Shown: piece by piece, positions 12,178 to 23,640 of the stretch | Layout of the letters: the number at the start of each line of letters is the position of its first letter | Numbering within the stretch: the stretch's first letter is position 1 | Assembly (NCBI GenBank): GCA_023213395.1 | Contig: CM041465.1 | Span: 235,235,741-235,299,740 of the forward strand | DNA from: Cycas panzhihuaensis | Taxonomy: Eukaryota > Cycadophyta | Length of the DNA stretch: 64,000 nucleotides | Direction: 5' to 3' | Notes under the pieces: model-generated | Told to the model about the DNA's origin: nothing | What the model saw: the letters and a program-made list of their open reading frames with translations, nothing else | Databases searched by the model: none | Made by a program: the position numbers and the translations under genes

Positions 12178-12250
12178 CTTAATAATCAAGGAATATCTAG
12201 TTTAGGTCCTCCTAAGAACATACCATCTTTTTGGCAACCATATTAAGAGA
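12178..12250 (+). promoter_or_regulatory. 5' LTR remnant and primer-binding site of element B
   Basis: The segment from CTTAATAATC to CATACCATC matches the end of the LTR at 32511-32559 (TCTAGTTTAGGTCCTCC in both). It is followed at 12232 by TGGCAACCATATTAAGAG, the same primer site as in element C at 43724. The rest of the LTR was cut off by element E. Confidence 0.6.
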
Positions 12251-12274
12251 TATCATTTATTTTATTTTAAAGAA

Positions 12275-14650
12275 ATGGAAACTACAACACCTACTCTTAG
12301 GTACTCCTTGAGGATCCAAGGCCTTCTATCTGATTCTAAAGTATACCCTTCACACTTTGATCATGAAGTCTCATCATCCTATATAGAATCTTCAGAGCTT
12401 CAAGCACATGACACTTATGTCTATTCTCCTGAAGATTTAACCCAATTGTACAACATACTAATGGAATAAGCATACCTTAAACTCTCTCAATACCTAGGTG
12501 ATTCTTTTTTTGTAGATCCCTCTTTTGCATAAGAAGAACCACTATTTGGTCAACCACATTCATCCTTCTTTGAGGCATTTCTCACTAAGATTCCTTCTCC
12601 ACTACACTTACCTAGCTACTAAGACCTATTTTACCTAAAGACTCATATTATAACATCCCTATTATAATATATTTAGATTGATCTCTTAAGTGAGAATTAT
12701 GAGTCAATAAAGGTAGATCCCCCACCTAATGTTATTTGGTCTCCTCATCATTCTCATCCTTCTCACCCTCCTTCACCAAGACCTATAGCATGATCCCATT
12801 CTCTGTCTTTAGAGGAAGTTAATGACCATAAATCAACTCATTTACAACCATTCCAATCTCCTCTTAAACAACAAGTTTAGATTTACTCTTCTCATTCTAT
12901 ACCCCCCACCCATGAAGGTACCATCATCATTTCTACTTATAGCAACCTTAGTGCTATGCATGCATCCACCTCTAGTCAAGTGATTATGGCTTTACCTAGT
13001 TTACAACTAATTCATTCTTATTCCACTAGGATTGCCTCTCCCCATCTTGCTTCCTCTACCACTAAATTACCCCCTCACACATCACATACCATTTGGTCTC
13101 ATGGTGTTAGACCTTGCCTACTATTTCCTAGCGAATCTAATATGATTCTCTCTTCTCAACATGTTTCCCACCCTTATTCCACTCATCCTCATGCTTTAGT
13201 GAGTTAATCACAAGTTTTGAGGGTTTCTAATCCTAATTCTCCTTCATGCATTCCTAGATCCACTCCACAACCCAATCCTTTTATACTTTCAATTTAAGTT
13301 TCCCTCAATCCCTTATACCTCAAACCAACTCTATGGTTAACCTCGTAGCATGGTTTAATCCCCCCTTTACTTTTCTACCCCATGATGTTTCTCAATAAAA
13401 ACCACTACTACAACAACCTATCCATTTATCTACTCCACATCCATCATCCTTACCTCAATGTCCTACTATGTTGAGGCCAAGGAGTTGTTTCCTTGATTAT
13501 ATAAAGTCTCCTTTTCTATGTGAGATCTTGTTATCTCCTATGCCTCTATTTCTTCCCAAGCTACTTAAATTTTTTTGTGGCTCTTCTTAGGATCCTACTT
13601 TCCACATATAGGCATTTGCACTTGCTTGTATGGATTTCATTCCATACAATTATATCATGATGCACCTATTTCCTAAATTTCTTCAAGGTGATGCTTTAAA
13701 GTTGTTTTACCATCTACCCTCAACTTTTGTCCTCTCGTTCTAGTAATTAGTTGACTCTTTTACTAACTATTTTGATGTGGTGAGACCATTTAAATCAAGA
13801 ATTAAATCTTTGTTACCCATCAAGCAAAACCATGATAAAACATCAAGGGACTTTATTAGAAGATTTCAAGATTAGGTATATGCTTATCACTTACATCTTG
13901 ATCTTACCCTACTATTTGATCTATTTACCAATGTGTTGAGGCCCTATGTACACTTAGAAGTTTTGAAAATTAGCCCCCAAACATATGAAGAATCTGTTGA
14001 TCATTGCTTAGCTTTAGAACCATTTGAAATTCAAACAGGTATCAAGAAGGTTGGAAAACCTATGTCCTCTAAGGAAGTAATTAAAATCACAAAGGGTTCC
14101 CATCCTAAACCTACTTACAATCATCTGACTTCTTCAATTAGATCATTAGAGTACATAATCAATACTAAATTGCATGTTAATGCTCCATCTCAGAGTCAAC
14201 CTTCCTAAGAGACCAAAGTTATTCACCTTACTAAGGGGAGGAAGAAATAAGCTCCTCCCCCACCTTCTCCTTCCTTTAGAAAGTTAAAATGGTGCTCATA
14301 CCATCAAACTGATGTACATGATAGAAGTGAGTGTTGTACCATTTAAAAGATAATTTAAAATATAAATGCCTAACCAAACTACTCTTCTAAGTCATCTTAA
14401 GACCAAATGATCTACAAGGATCCATTGCCTCAACATAATAAGAAGATAAATAAAGATGATAAAGGTAAGGAAAAGCAGATCCAAGATGATGAAAGTGAAC
14501 CTTCAAGTTCTAATTCATCAAATAAGACTACAACTCCTATAATCATCCCAACAAAAAGAATTAACAACCAATCATAACCACCTCCTAAAGGTGGTGACAC
14601 CAAGAGAACTATAAACATGGTAGAGACTACAAAGAGTATAGGTCCATCTA
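12275..14650 (+). pseudogene. gag of element B
   Basis: Starts METTTPTLRYSLRIQGLL, a start region shared with element C (43770). The core at 13600-14060 shows FLQGDALKLFYHL, IKSLLPIKQNHDK and LLFDLFTNVLRPYVHLEVLK, typical of Tat/Athila gag. A zinc knuckle follows at 14290-14340, KWCSYHQTDVHDRSECC, with all metal-binding residues present, so this part is better kept than in C, where His became Tyr. Stops and frame changes interrupt the rest. The long Ser/Pro/Tyr-rich region 12490-13560 is typical low-constraint gag N-terminal sequence. The part after 14340 is a Lys/Ser-rich tail leading into protease. Confidence 0.7.
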
Positions 14651-14934
14651 ATCATCTGATGATTTGGCGGTAAGGAAACTTGACTCTTTTACCTTTAGTA
14701 CCCCTCCATCTCATCAGGTTTAGGTCTATTCCCTCTAGTTCAAAGGATGGATCATTCTCTTTAGTTAAGGAGTTAAAGTCCATTCCAATAGGCATATTAG
14801 TTAATAATTTACTAGAGTATTACTTTGAGTAACATTAACTTTTATTTGATGCATTAGAAGTTCCTGTGATAGTTTCTTCACTTGCCTCTACTCTTTCTTT
14901 TGATTTGTCTACCTTGTTTAGTCATTTCACCTAT

Positions 14935-15340
14935 GCGCCAAAAGACATACCCCCATTTTACATTGAGATTATGAAGGATGATATCAATATCAAATGAGTT
15001 GTTATAGATGAGGGATCATCTATAAATATAATCCCTCTTCATCTTATTAAGGATTTAGAGATTTCTATTTTTGATCCATATGAGTGGATTTGCCAAAGGT
15101 ATGATAAGAATTAGAAGGTACCCTTGGGTCAAGTCACTCTTCCTCTTATATTGGAAGAAAAGATAGTTCTTATCAAGCTTACCATTATTGATCTAGACTT
15201 AAAATATAACATTCTTTTAGGTAGATCATGGATCACCTAAATGTCAACAGTTTGTTCTTTCCTCTTTAGTGAACTTAGGTTCATCCATGAGGGATAAGTG
15301 AAAATTATCAAGCGAAAGCCAAAACTTATTAAGTAATCAG
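14935..15340 (+). pseudogene. Aspartic protease of element B
   Basis: PKDIPPFYIEIMKDDINIK-stop-VVIDEGSSINIIPL is followed by NILLGRSWIT and ELRFIHEG. The catalytic loop usually reads D-[ST]-G or, in this lineage, DxGSS; here it is DEGSS. The stop before VVIDEG is a Trp in element C (NIKWVITDEGSS), so it arose as TGG to TGA. The later NILLGRSWI block is the conserved hydrophobic-Gly segment of retroviral-type proteases. The enzyme would cut the gag-pol polyprotein. Confidence 0.7.
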
Positions 15341-16380
15341 TTCCTCTTATTAAGACTTTTCTAGAACTTGGTAAATCCTTGAACTTCACTAAGTATTTCT
15401 TTCAATCACTTAGTCTAGGTCAATACTCTGATATTGAAGCCCCTTCTACCTAACTAGAGATGAAGGATGTGGATTTAGTTAAAATTATTCCTTTGTCATT
15501 AGGTTTCCCATCTACCCTTATTCCTCCATATTTGATTGATTACTCTTTGGTTTCCTCTTCTTCTATTTCTGATGAAGAAGTAGCTTCTCGCTCTATCGTA
15601 TCTGATGGAGGTCCACCCCTAGCTAGGGCTCATTAGTACAAATACCTTCCCTCCTATTCAGGGTCATTTCTCACAGGTTTTATACTTTCCCTTAGGGGTA
15701 AATGTAATGGTTCCTCCTATTACCACTCTTTTAGTTACTACTTCTTTAATTTTAGTTGAGCATAATTCATGTGTTGATTCTCCCCTATCTTTCTCTTGCT
15801 CTTCTATCTTTAAGATATGGTTGAATAGACATAAGAGAAAGATGTTATTACATTAACACCCAGACTTAGAATCAAGGGGTGAAGATATTGATTCACTTGA
15901 TGTAGGTCAAAATAGCTGTAAAAACTCCACTAGAGTAAGGGAAGTTAACTTGATTTCTGATATTTCTTATCCTTCCTATTCTCATGTGGATTCTTCCCTA
16001 TCCTCTCTTATCCTAATATCTTTATCTAATTAGGAGTGTAGTGTGAATCATTAAGAGCTTAATCAAGTTTTTTCTTTAACTTAAGAGTTCATAGATAGAC
16101 TAATTTTCTTTTCTCATGTTTCTTCAATTATGGAGTTCATTCCCACTTATCCAAACTCTTTGGTTAGTCCTCTTTTACCTTTCACTCCTCTCTCTCCATC
16201 TACTTTCCAATCTAAAAACCTTATCCTCATCAACCTCTTCTATTTGGATCATTTTAAAAATAATGAGGTGATCGTAGATCATCTAGTGGATTCATTTCCT
16301 GGTTTCCCTGATAGACATCGTAAGTTGGGTTTCTTAAAAGCTATAGTTAATCATTCTTAACCCTAAGAGTCTATTCATTT
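15341..16380 (+). pseudogene. Protease-RT linker of element B
   Basis: Degraded coding sequence without a named domain. An open piece at 16130-16360 (MEFIPTYPNSL...) includes SKNLILINLFYLDHF and FPDRHRKLGFLKAIVNHS, which match element C at 51460-51610 (SKNLHLINLFYLNHF, HHKLGFFKVIVDHS). Conservation in both copies shows it was translated as part of pol. Tat elements have a long Ser/Pro-rich spacer here. Confidence 0.5.
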
Positions 16381-17430
16381 AATTGAGCTTACCCCTCCTC
16401 ATTTTTAGGAAGGGAATGTGATGCTTATGGAACAAACCATTGATGTAGATTTAGAGATAGAGGATATTCCTATAATTATCAAGTTGGGAGCTAGTTGTAC
16501 TCCCTAAGAGATTACTCGTTTTAAGGATCTATTCTATGAGTTCTACTCAATTTTTGTATGGGATTATAAATATATGCAAGGCCTAGACTCTTAAGTTGTT
16601 GAACACAACATTACAATAATTCCTGATGTTAAACCTAAATGGTAAAAATAATGTCCTATCCACCCATGCCTCTCCCTTGCCATTAAATAGGAAGTGGAGA
16701 AATTATTAGTAGTTAGATTCATTAAGAGTGTTGATTATTCTCAATGGGTTTCTAATAAAGTTCCTATAGTAAAGAAGAATGGGTTAATTTAAATTTGCAT
16801 CAACTTTTATAACATCAATGATACATGTCCTAAAGATAATTTTCCTCTCCCTTTTCTTGACCAAATTTAGGACTAGATTGTTGGTTTCAAGGTAATGTCC
16901 CTTATGGATGGATTTTCAAGATATAATCAAATATCTATCATACCTCATGACTACCATAAGACCATTTTTACCATTCCTTGGGGCACCTATATTTATAAAG
17001 TCATGCCATTTGGATTGAAGAATGTTAGTGCTACGTATCAAAGATCTATGGTCAATATTTTCCATGACTTGATTAGTAATATCATTGCTATATATTTAGA
17101 TGATATGCTCATCCTTTCATAAGATTTGATCATCTGTGTGATCTGAGAATAATTTTTAAAAGGAATAAGAAATATCACTTATGCCTTAATCCTTCCAAGT
17201 GTGTTTTTATTGTTACATTAAGAAAAATGTTAGGAAACATTATTTCTCAAGATGGGATTAGAATCAATCCTAACAAAATTGAGGCAATTATCCAAATGCC
17301 TCCCCCCATGAGTCAAAAGCAAATCAAATATTTTCTAAGTAGTCTTGGTTTCTTAAGATGTTTTATTGTTGATTTTGCCTTAGATGCTAAGCCTAACACT
17401 AATCTTTTAAAGAGAGATGTTGAATTATGA
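16381..17430 (+). pseudogene. Reverse transcriptase of element B
   Basis: Domains in order: a pre-RT segment with ITRFKDLFYEFYSIF, the fingers region KVPIVKKNG, then SLMDGFSRYNQISI, TIPWGTYIYKVMPFGLKN and the active-site motif YLDD at 17093-17104. After this the frame shifts, and a second open piece (17227-17430) gives LGNIISQDGIRINPNK and the connection segment. The catalytic Asp pair is intact, but stops occur before and after it, several at Gln or Trp positions (for example FLDQI-stop-D). RT copies the genomic RNA inside the virus-like particle. Confidence 0.8.
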
Positions 17431-17465
17431 TTGATTCCTCCCCCTCCATATTGAAGATAAACTAT
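17425..17465 (+). other. Deletion scar: RNase H and integrase lost from element B
   Basis: Left of this point the sequence follows element C up to 52685 (KKDVELQ in C, KRDVELX here). Right of it, it follows C from about 60780 (GATAAACTATGACTC here, AATAAACTATGGCTT in C). In C, once insertion H is removed, about 1.8 kb lies between, encoding RNase H and integrase. The short segment GATTGATTCCTCCCCCTCC at the join has no counterpart in C and may be filler DNA. Confidence 0.65.
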
Positions 17466-18089
17466 GACTCTCAAACTTTTTTCCTTTGCCTAGTGAGCTA
17501 AAACTAGGGGCAAACTCTTCTTCTTTCTTCTTTCTTCTTGTTTTTTACTAAGTGTTGTTTTGTTTTTACAATAGATCCTACTCATAATTGTGTAAGTCTT
17601 TTACTCTCTTTAGCATCTACACTAGTTGTGAGACTTTCATTATCATATTTGGATCTCTTTCTCTTTTGGGTTCTATACTCAAAGAAGAGCTTGGGCCCTC
17701 AACCTTATTTTATTTTCATCCTAGAAAGAGAAATGCTTCTGTCAGCTTTAGGTAGCTAGTTATTAGTTGAGATCATACTTTTATTTACTAGTTCATTACC
17801 TAGGGGTTTCCTTTTGGTCATATATCACTGATTCTTCTTAATCATTTTTATTATCCTTAGTTCTCTCTATTAATCTTTCAAAGTGGATACTCATTTTTCC
17901 ACCTTTTCTTCATATTCGGAGATACCATGATTTTGATCTTCTCTTTTCCCAAAGGTTGATCCTTAAGGAGATTGGTCCTTTTTATTATAGAGTCTTTTTA
18001 AAAAGGATAAATCCTTATTGTATTGAGTAAAAGAGTTTCGTGGATGGATGATTATGATTCTTTTCTCATAAAAAGATGGAAGTAAAAGT

Positions 18090-18152
<63 letters not shown>

Positions 18153-18480
18153 AAAGAAAGTTTATTATTGTCATCCTCTTATAATCTGGGGCAAGTTGCA
18201 TGATAGCTTCATCCCCAACTATCTATTTATAGGTTGGGTTCATTTGGATGAGTCATTTAGTATTTTAAGATCTAGCTACTTAGATCCATTGTGGCCTTAA
18301 TTATGATCAAACCCTACTTGACACCTTGTTAGTATTAATTATAATTATCCTACTTACGATTCTTTCTTTTCTTCACCACAGTCAGAATTAAGTGCATTTG
18401 TTTACCATCTCCTTATTGATTAATTCCCATACCTTTCTCTATTAATCATACAATCTCTAAACTATGATCCTATTATTTCC
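17466..18480 (+). other. Post-integrase spacer of element B
   Basis: Aligns along its length with 60790-61915 of element C (for example GATAGATC...CATAATTGTGTAAGTC and the later GGTTGGGTTCATTTGGATGAGTCATT). No protein domain is recognisable in either copy, and open frames here (17538-17759) are not shared. It probably is untranslated. Confidence 0.5.
18090..18150. repeat. Compound microsatellite (TA)n(AG)n
   Basis: About ten TA units are followed by twenty AG units. At the same place element C (61500-61600) has only a purine-rich A/G tract, so the microsatellite grew in this copy after the two separated. Confidence 0.95.
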
Positions 18481-18870
18481 ATGTCATTAAGTATCTTTAT
18501 TGATGGAGGTAGCAGGAGAAACCCAAGAATGTCTACTTCTTCTTGGGTGATTTATGGCCAATCAAGAACTCCCCTCCTCTAGGGTAACCAATAATGAAGT
18601 TGAATATCTTGCTATTATAGGAGCCTTGTCAGATGTTTCTTACTTTTACCTTGGACGTATTACTATATATATTGACTCTTAGGTTATAGTTTATCAATTG
18701 GTTAGGATGTATCAGGTTCATTCCTTACGACTCCTTCTCTTGTATCATCAACCTTCATCATAATTGTCCTAATTTACTTTGGTTACCATTCAACATATAC
18801 CTCATTACCTTAACCTTGAAGATGATTCTCTTGTTTCCTCGATCCTGGATGATTATTTTAGTTGACTCTC
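18481..18870 (+). pseudogene. Extra RNase H (aRNH) of element B
   Basis: Begins MSLSIFIDGGS, then after a frameshift continues VTNNEVEYLAIIGALSDVSYFYLG, ITIYIDS-stop-VIVYQLVRMYQVHSLR, and near the end VTIQHIPHYLNLEDDSLVSSILDD. Catalytic residues Asp (DGGS), Glu (NEVEY) and Asp (YIDS) are all visible. The stop after IDS replaces Gln (DSQ in element A). It lies about 1 kb beyond the point where integrase would end. This position and the shared ATG suggest a separately translated frame rather than a fusion to pol. Confidence 0.78.
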
Positions 18871-18891
18871 TTCTTTTTACTAAGGGAACCC

Positions 18892-18963
18892 CACTCTAGA
18901 ATGAGTATAAACTATCACTCTAGAATGAGTATAAACTACCACTCCATGATGAGTGTAAACTAT
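18892..18963 (+). repeat. Three tandem 24-bp repeats
   Basis: Unit: CACTCTAGAATGAGTATAAACTAT with small changes in the third. Two units occur at the same place in element C (62333-62380) and single units at 19466 and 62880. They contain the word TAAACTA shared by the other arrays of this family. Confidence 0.85.
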
Positions 18964-19740
18964 TGGTTTGGGAAGATTATAGATTAGAGTAGTTTAAAGG
19001 TTAAGACGATAGGTAGGATATTAAAATGAAGTATTTGAAAGGGATAGACCCATATGGGAATCTTTAGCCATGGAGGAACTTAGCAGGGGGCAAGTCCCTA
19101 AAAGTCTTTTACCCCTAGAAGGAGCTAAAGAGGAATCTAATATACTGGGATAATTGGTTAATTATTAAGTGAGATTAGTTTCATTTAGTAAATAACTTAT
19201 TTTCTTTATGATATATTATGTAAATGTGGGATATATCCTATGTTTATATAATCTAATAAGAGTATGATGTGAGTTATATGAATTTCCTTTTGGGAGATTT
19301 ATGTCATTCCATCTTTTAATTTTATAAACCTATTACCATGTGTTTTAGATGGTTATAAGTTTATAAAAATGGAATAAATAAACCTTTCACTTGTTCCCTT
19401 TAATCTTTTGCCTATCTTCTAGTTTTTACTCTTTCTCATAATCTTTTCTTTCCTTAACCATTTCACTCTAGAACGAGTATAAACTATCATATATATAAAA
19501 TGACAAAAATAAAGAAAAAGTATATAACCATAAAAGAACAAAAAAAAGTAAAAAGGGATCAAATTTGTTGCACATTTCTTTGGATAACCAAGCTAATAAA
19601 TGTATCCTATACTTAATTAAAATGGGAAATAAGGGGGGAAAAGGGTTTAAAAATAATTTATACATAAGTTTTAAAAGAAAATAATCAATATATACACATG
19701 ATAACAAAAGATATAATAGATCTATCACCCATGTAACTCA
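18964..19740 (+). other. Non-coding segment shared with element C
   Basis: Matches 62385-63068 of element C, including GGGATAGACCCA followed by GGAATCTT and CCATGGAGGA near 19040, and the A-rich tract 19490-19640. The match ends at about 19645, where B continues into the PMD gene while C goes directly to its tandem arrays. No coding potential seen; the minus-strand open frame 19468-19728 is chance in A-rich DNA. Confidence 0.55.
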
Positions 19741-19759
19741 TGATATATATTGGAGGCTT

Positions 19760-20583
19760 ACAAAAGGACTCTTATCACCATATTATCTCCCATATAGTAC
19801 ATGATACACTCATCCGTTTGACTCCTGATGAGATCCCTTGGGGACACCTAAACCTACTCTCTTCATCCTACTTGAAGTCTTCCCATATGTAGAATCACCA
19901 TGAGGTGGAAGGTGGGGTCATCCTTGCTGGATTATAGCACTCGTTGATGAAGTATACATCACTTGTACCTGAGACAATGTCATCCTCTGTAAGTATTATC
20001 TCTCATCCTTGCCTACCTTAAGATTTAGCTCTTGCATCCTTAACTTTGCCCTCATGTCCATATAGAGATCTCAAGCTCAAAATGCATGGTTAGAATAAGT
20101 GATATGATGTCCCAATAGTCTATGATCCACTATGTTACATGTTGGCACCTCTTATGATGCTGGAATATATGGGAAGATCACCTATAGTATCCTCTACACC
20201 TCCCTCAATATCACCATCTCATTACTTACCTAATAAAATCATGTAACCCATGATCAGTTCTTTATATGAAAAAAACTCTTAAGAAAGTGAAGAAGTACGA
20301 TGTGATGTGAGAAATAAATTAATTAACCAACATACCTGATAATCCTTATCTTATTGGCTTTGCACCTAGCACCTCCTCTACTGGCGGTACCTCTCCTACT
20401 TATAGCTTATGGGGAACCTCATGAGTAGCTCCACCCTCTCTGGCTCTGCTCCTTCCATCCTTGCCATGTCCATCTACCGATCCTATCTCCATGCTCTATA
20501 TAGAGCCTCCTCTCCCCCCCATAAGTGCTCTACCTTCTCTCTCGAGTACTTAGTGACTCCCTCTTACTCCACCAATAGATGAC
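19760..20583 (-). pseudogene. Antisense PMD gene, copy B, C-terminal part
   Basis: Continuation of the PMD gene whose N-terminal part is at 28570-27560; element D separates the two. On the minus strand it begins in an Arg/Gly/Glu-rich linker, passes a 106-base intron (20335-20230), then an exon resembling copy A (VIFPYIPA here, VWDIFPRAYA in copy A), and ends in charged sequence. Stops are present. The degree of likeness with copy A is low but runs in the same order over the whole gene. Confidence 0.55.
20230..20335 (-). other. Predicted intron in antisense PMD gene, copy B
   Basis: Minus-strand donor ATCAG/GTATGTTGG and acceptor TTTTATTAG/GTAAG, 106 bases, AT-rich. It sits at the position equivalent to the 114-base intron of copy A, between the Gly/Arg-rich linker and the coiled-coil-like part. 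Confidence 0.55.
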
Positions 20584-21715
20584 TGATCCATTTTCAGATC
20601 TTTAAGTTATAATACTCTTAAAATACCTTGTTTTTCATGTTAATGGTCTTTATGTAGTAGAAAAATGCCTTAAAAAGGCTTAATGGTCTTCATTTAGTAG
20701 AAAAATACCTTAAAAAGGCTTTAAAATGTAAAAAAATGTGTTTCTATAATTGCAACTAGGTGCTACTCAAGTGCTATCACTATTATGCAGGTGCTGTCAT
20801 TGCTACCCAGGTGTTGTCACTGCTATGCAAGTGTTATCACTGCTACGTAGGTGCTATCACTGCTACCCAGGTGCTACTACAAAGCAGAATCTACACGAAA
20901 CATGAAAATGTAAAAGTAATAAAAACGGTGGCGATTTTGGTAGCACAAATTAAGTCTATTTCATACAAAATTCGAGGAGGAACTCCTCACATGTGTCTTC
21001 TACATGTTTAAAGAGAAAAGTCTTTGAATTAAAAGGATTTTACTAAGATTTCATAAGCTATTTTAGAATCTGTTGGAAAATAGAAAAATAAAAAACCTGT
21101 TGTAAGTAAAACACATTATAGGGTTTTAAATAGCGAAGATCTGGGTACGAACAATAGAGATTTTCTATAGAGAGAGAGGGCGCCATAACCCTAGATGCAG
21201 TATAGAGTAAGATTCGAGGAGAGTTATTTAAAAATCACTTTTTGAAAAGAGAGAATGGCTCTAACATCTAAAATTCTACGTAAAGAGGAAAAAAGAACGG
21301 AAAAACAACAGAAGAACCCACAAAATCCATGGTGTGGATCGTGAAGGAGCCCAAAAGATTAAAGTTATAGCTGAGGGAAGAAGACCACAGTAGCAGTAGT
21401 CCAGAAGAAAGAGACGCTAGCAGGTTTCTTCACTAAGAAAGAAGACTTTTGGTTAATAGCAACCAAAAATACTTTTTACAAACTTCAAAGGCAAAGGTTC
21501 CAAAGAACATATGGCAGCTCAAGAAGCACCTAGCACTCTGTTCTATTCTCCCAACTTGTTGTAGTAGTCCCTTACGTGCTCAATAAAGCACAAACAAAAG
21601 GAGTTTTATAAGAAAATTCAATATATCTTCAATTATATGTAATATTATTGTAAATTGTTCTAGATTTTGTTTCAATTAGTTTAAGTCTTCACTTTCCCAT
21701 TCAAAATTCAGATCA
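20584..21715 (+). repeat. 5' LTR of element D
   Basis: Starts TGATCCATTTTCAG and ends CAGATCA, so the ends form the inverted pair TGATC/GATCA. Contains a duplicated segment of about 40 bp near 20640-20720 (TAATGGTCTT...GCCTTAAAAAGG twice), a 20-bp minisatellite (20771-20870) and a polyadenylation-like AATAAA at 21582. Confidence 0.92.
20771..20870 (+). repeat. Five tandem 20-bp units in the LTR of D
   Basis: Unit of the form GTGCTATCACTGCTACCCAG, five in exact 20-base register with partial units on both sides. In the 3' LTR (26630-26720) the matching segment is scrambled and shorter, which explains the 27-bp length difference between the two LTRs. Confidence 0.9.
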
Positions 21716-21721
21716 ATATTT

Positions 21722-21734
21722 TGGTATTAGAGCT
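21722..21734 (+). promoter_or_regulatory. Primer-binding site of element D
   Basis: TGGTATTAGAGCT lies six bases after the LTR. It matches the initiator methionine tRNA 3' end complement (TGGTATCAGAGC) with one C-to-T change. Confidence 0.85.
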
Positions 21735-21831
21735 AGTTTTCTTGAAACCCTTGGGAACTTGGGGATTTTAAAAGAAAAGAAAAAAGAAAGAAAAGAAAAG
21801 AAAAATCTTTACTTTCATTGTGAAAGTTTTT

Positions 21832-22840
21832 ATGAAAACTAGATATCAGTATTTGTTAACGAGTGAACCTTTAACCGAACCTCTTGAGAAAGAACATAAA
21901 CAACGAAGGAAGATGGCTAATCTAGAGCAAAAGATGGAGGAAAGGTTCGTGAAAATAAAGCAAAACCTCGACAGACTAACCCAGCTTGTGGCATAACTAG
22001 TTACAACCTCTTCTTCAACAGCCAAAGGCATAAAGAAGGAAGAAGATGAACTGATGAAAGAGGAAACAAATGAAGAGCTGGTAAAAGACCAACAAGAAGA
22101 TGAAGAAGATGACAATCTAGCGGTAATCACACATCCATTCAAGGTAGAGGAAAAACTTGAATTACCCATCTATGATGGAATGTTGGATGCCAAAAAATCA
22201 GATGGTTGGTTGGACCAACTAGAAACATACTTTTCCATTTATGGGTATAAAAACCAGCAGAAAAATACTTTTGCTAGGTTAAAATTATCTAAGCATGTAT
22301 TAGTTTGGTGGAATGCATACCTTAAACCCCATAATATAAATGAAATTACCTAGCAACAATTTAAAATCCTCATAAAGAAGCAATTCTATTCTATTGGGTA
22401 TGAAGAGCAACAGAGGATTAAATGGCAATTTTACCAACAGGAAAGAGGCCAAAATGTCCAAGACTACACAACAGAATTTCAAAAACAAGTTGTTGTGTTG
22501 GGCATCTCTTTACTAGCTAAAGATATCATGCTGAAGTATATTAGAGGACTACACCAGCATATTCAGCAAGAACTTCAACTGTTTGAAGTCAAATCGCTCG
22601 ATGAAGCTAGCAAGAAGGCAATTGCCATAGAAAAGAGGAACAAGAAGGCTTATGCTGAGAGGAAAAGGTTTGCACCTCAGGAAAGGTAGAAACTAACCTA
22701 CCCGAGGAATGAGGTTTCTAGGTAAAGTTAGACAACAACCCATTAGGGGTTTTGGCAAGATGAAACAAGTGAATACCACCCAAATCAAAGTCACTTGTAC
22801 TCATTGCAAGTGAGCAAGTCACAGCATAGAAGATTGTTGG
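21832..22840 (+). pseudogene. gag of element D
   Basis: Start MKTRYQYLLTSEP, then a Lys/Glu-rich coiled stretch, then the gag core: KVEEKLELPIYDG, WLDQLETYFSIYGY, ARLKLSKHVLVWWNAYL and VQDYTTEFQKQVVVLGISLL. A zinc knuckle lies at 22796-22837, C-TH-C-K-stop-AS-H-SIED-C, with all Cys and His kept but a TGA where Gly is usual. Stops at 21994 and 22351 interrupt the frame; the second replaces Trp (Trp in element H). A frameshift lies between 22690 and 22796. Gag and pol were one reading frame in the ancestor. Confidence 0.85.
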
Positions 22841-23640
22841 TTCCTACACCCAGAGAAATGACCCAAGAATAAGGGGAAAGGTAAAGTTAAAACTAAAGGT
22901 AAAACTTTACTTAACTCTACAGGTGATGAAAATGTTTGTGGCATTGAAGAAGCCAATGAGAAGTTGATGCTCATGGCTAATGCAGAGCCTAAAAATAACC
23001 AATAGCAAGTTGATCCAGAGATTAAAGAGGAGCTCTTCATGGTAAGAATCCAAGTGAAGCAAAGTATGGTTGATGTCATCTTTGATGGAGGAAGCCAAAA
23101 GAATTTAATCTTAGAAGCATTGGTAAAGAAACTGGGATTAAAAATAAATGCACATCTAAAACCATATCCTCTTAGATGGTTACAAACAGATTCAGAGTTA
23201 CAGGTTACTCACCAATGTAAGTTTAAATTTGCAATATCTAAAAAGTTCATTGATGAAGTTGAATATGAAGTAGTCCCTTTGGATGTTTGTCAAGTTGTGT
23301 TTGGCAGCCCATATCTCTATGATAGAGATGAAGTTCATCACAGGAGGCTAAGAAAGATTCGACTCATCAAGGATAGGAAATCATATCTAATCAATGCATC
23401 AAAGCCACAAAAGAAGATTTCTCTCATATCTTCCCAACAAGTGAAAAGATTGACTAATACTTGTAGGAAGTTTATGCTACTAATGATAAAGCTAAAGGTG
23501 GAAGAAAAAGAGCAAGCATAGTCCTCAATACAGGCATTGGATAGGAAGGAAGTGCAATAGATTGAAGGCCTAAGGAATAGGTACAATGATGTACTCCAAG
23601 AGTCGAAAGGGCTACCCTCTAAAAGGGCAATTGAACATGA
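22841..23640 (+). pseudogene. Protease region of element D
   Basis: In the frame of the zinc knuckle, 23039-23521 is open: MVRIQVKQSMVDVIFDGGSQKNLI has the catalytic DGGS (DPGS in element H), followed by LKPYPLRWL, the KFAISKKFIDEVEYEVVPLD block and VVFGSPYLYDRD. The SPYLYDRD block is a conserved feature of this gypsy branch. A TAG at 23519 separates it from RT, with no frame change. Confidence 0.8.

Noticed and set aside
21846-22169. 107-codon minus-strand Ser-rich open frame
   Set aside because: Lies opposite the Lys/Glu-rich gag N-terminus of D. Reverse reading of Glu-rich codons gives Ser/Phe runs.
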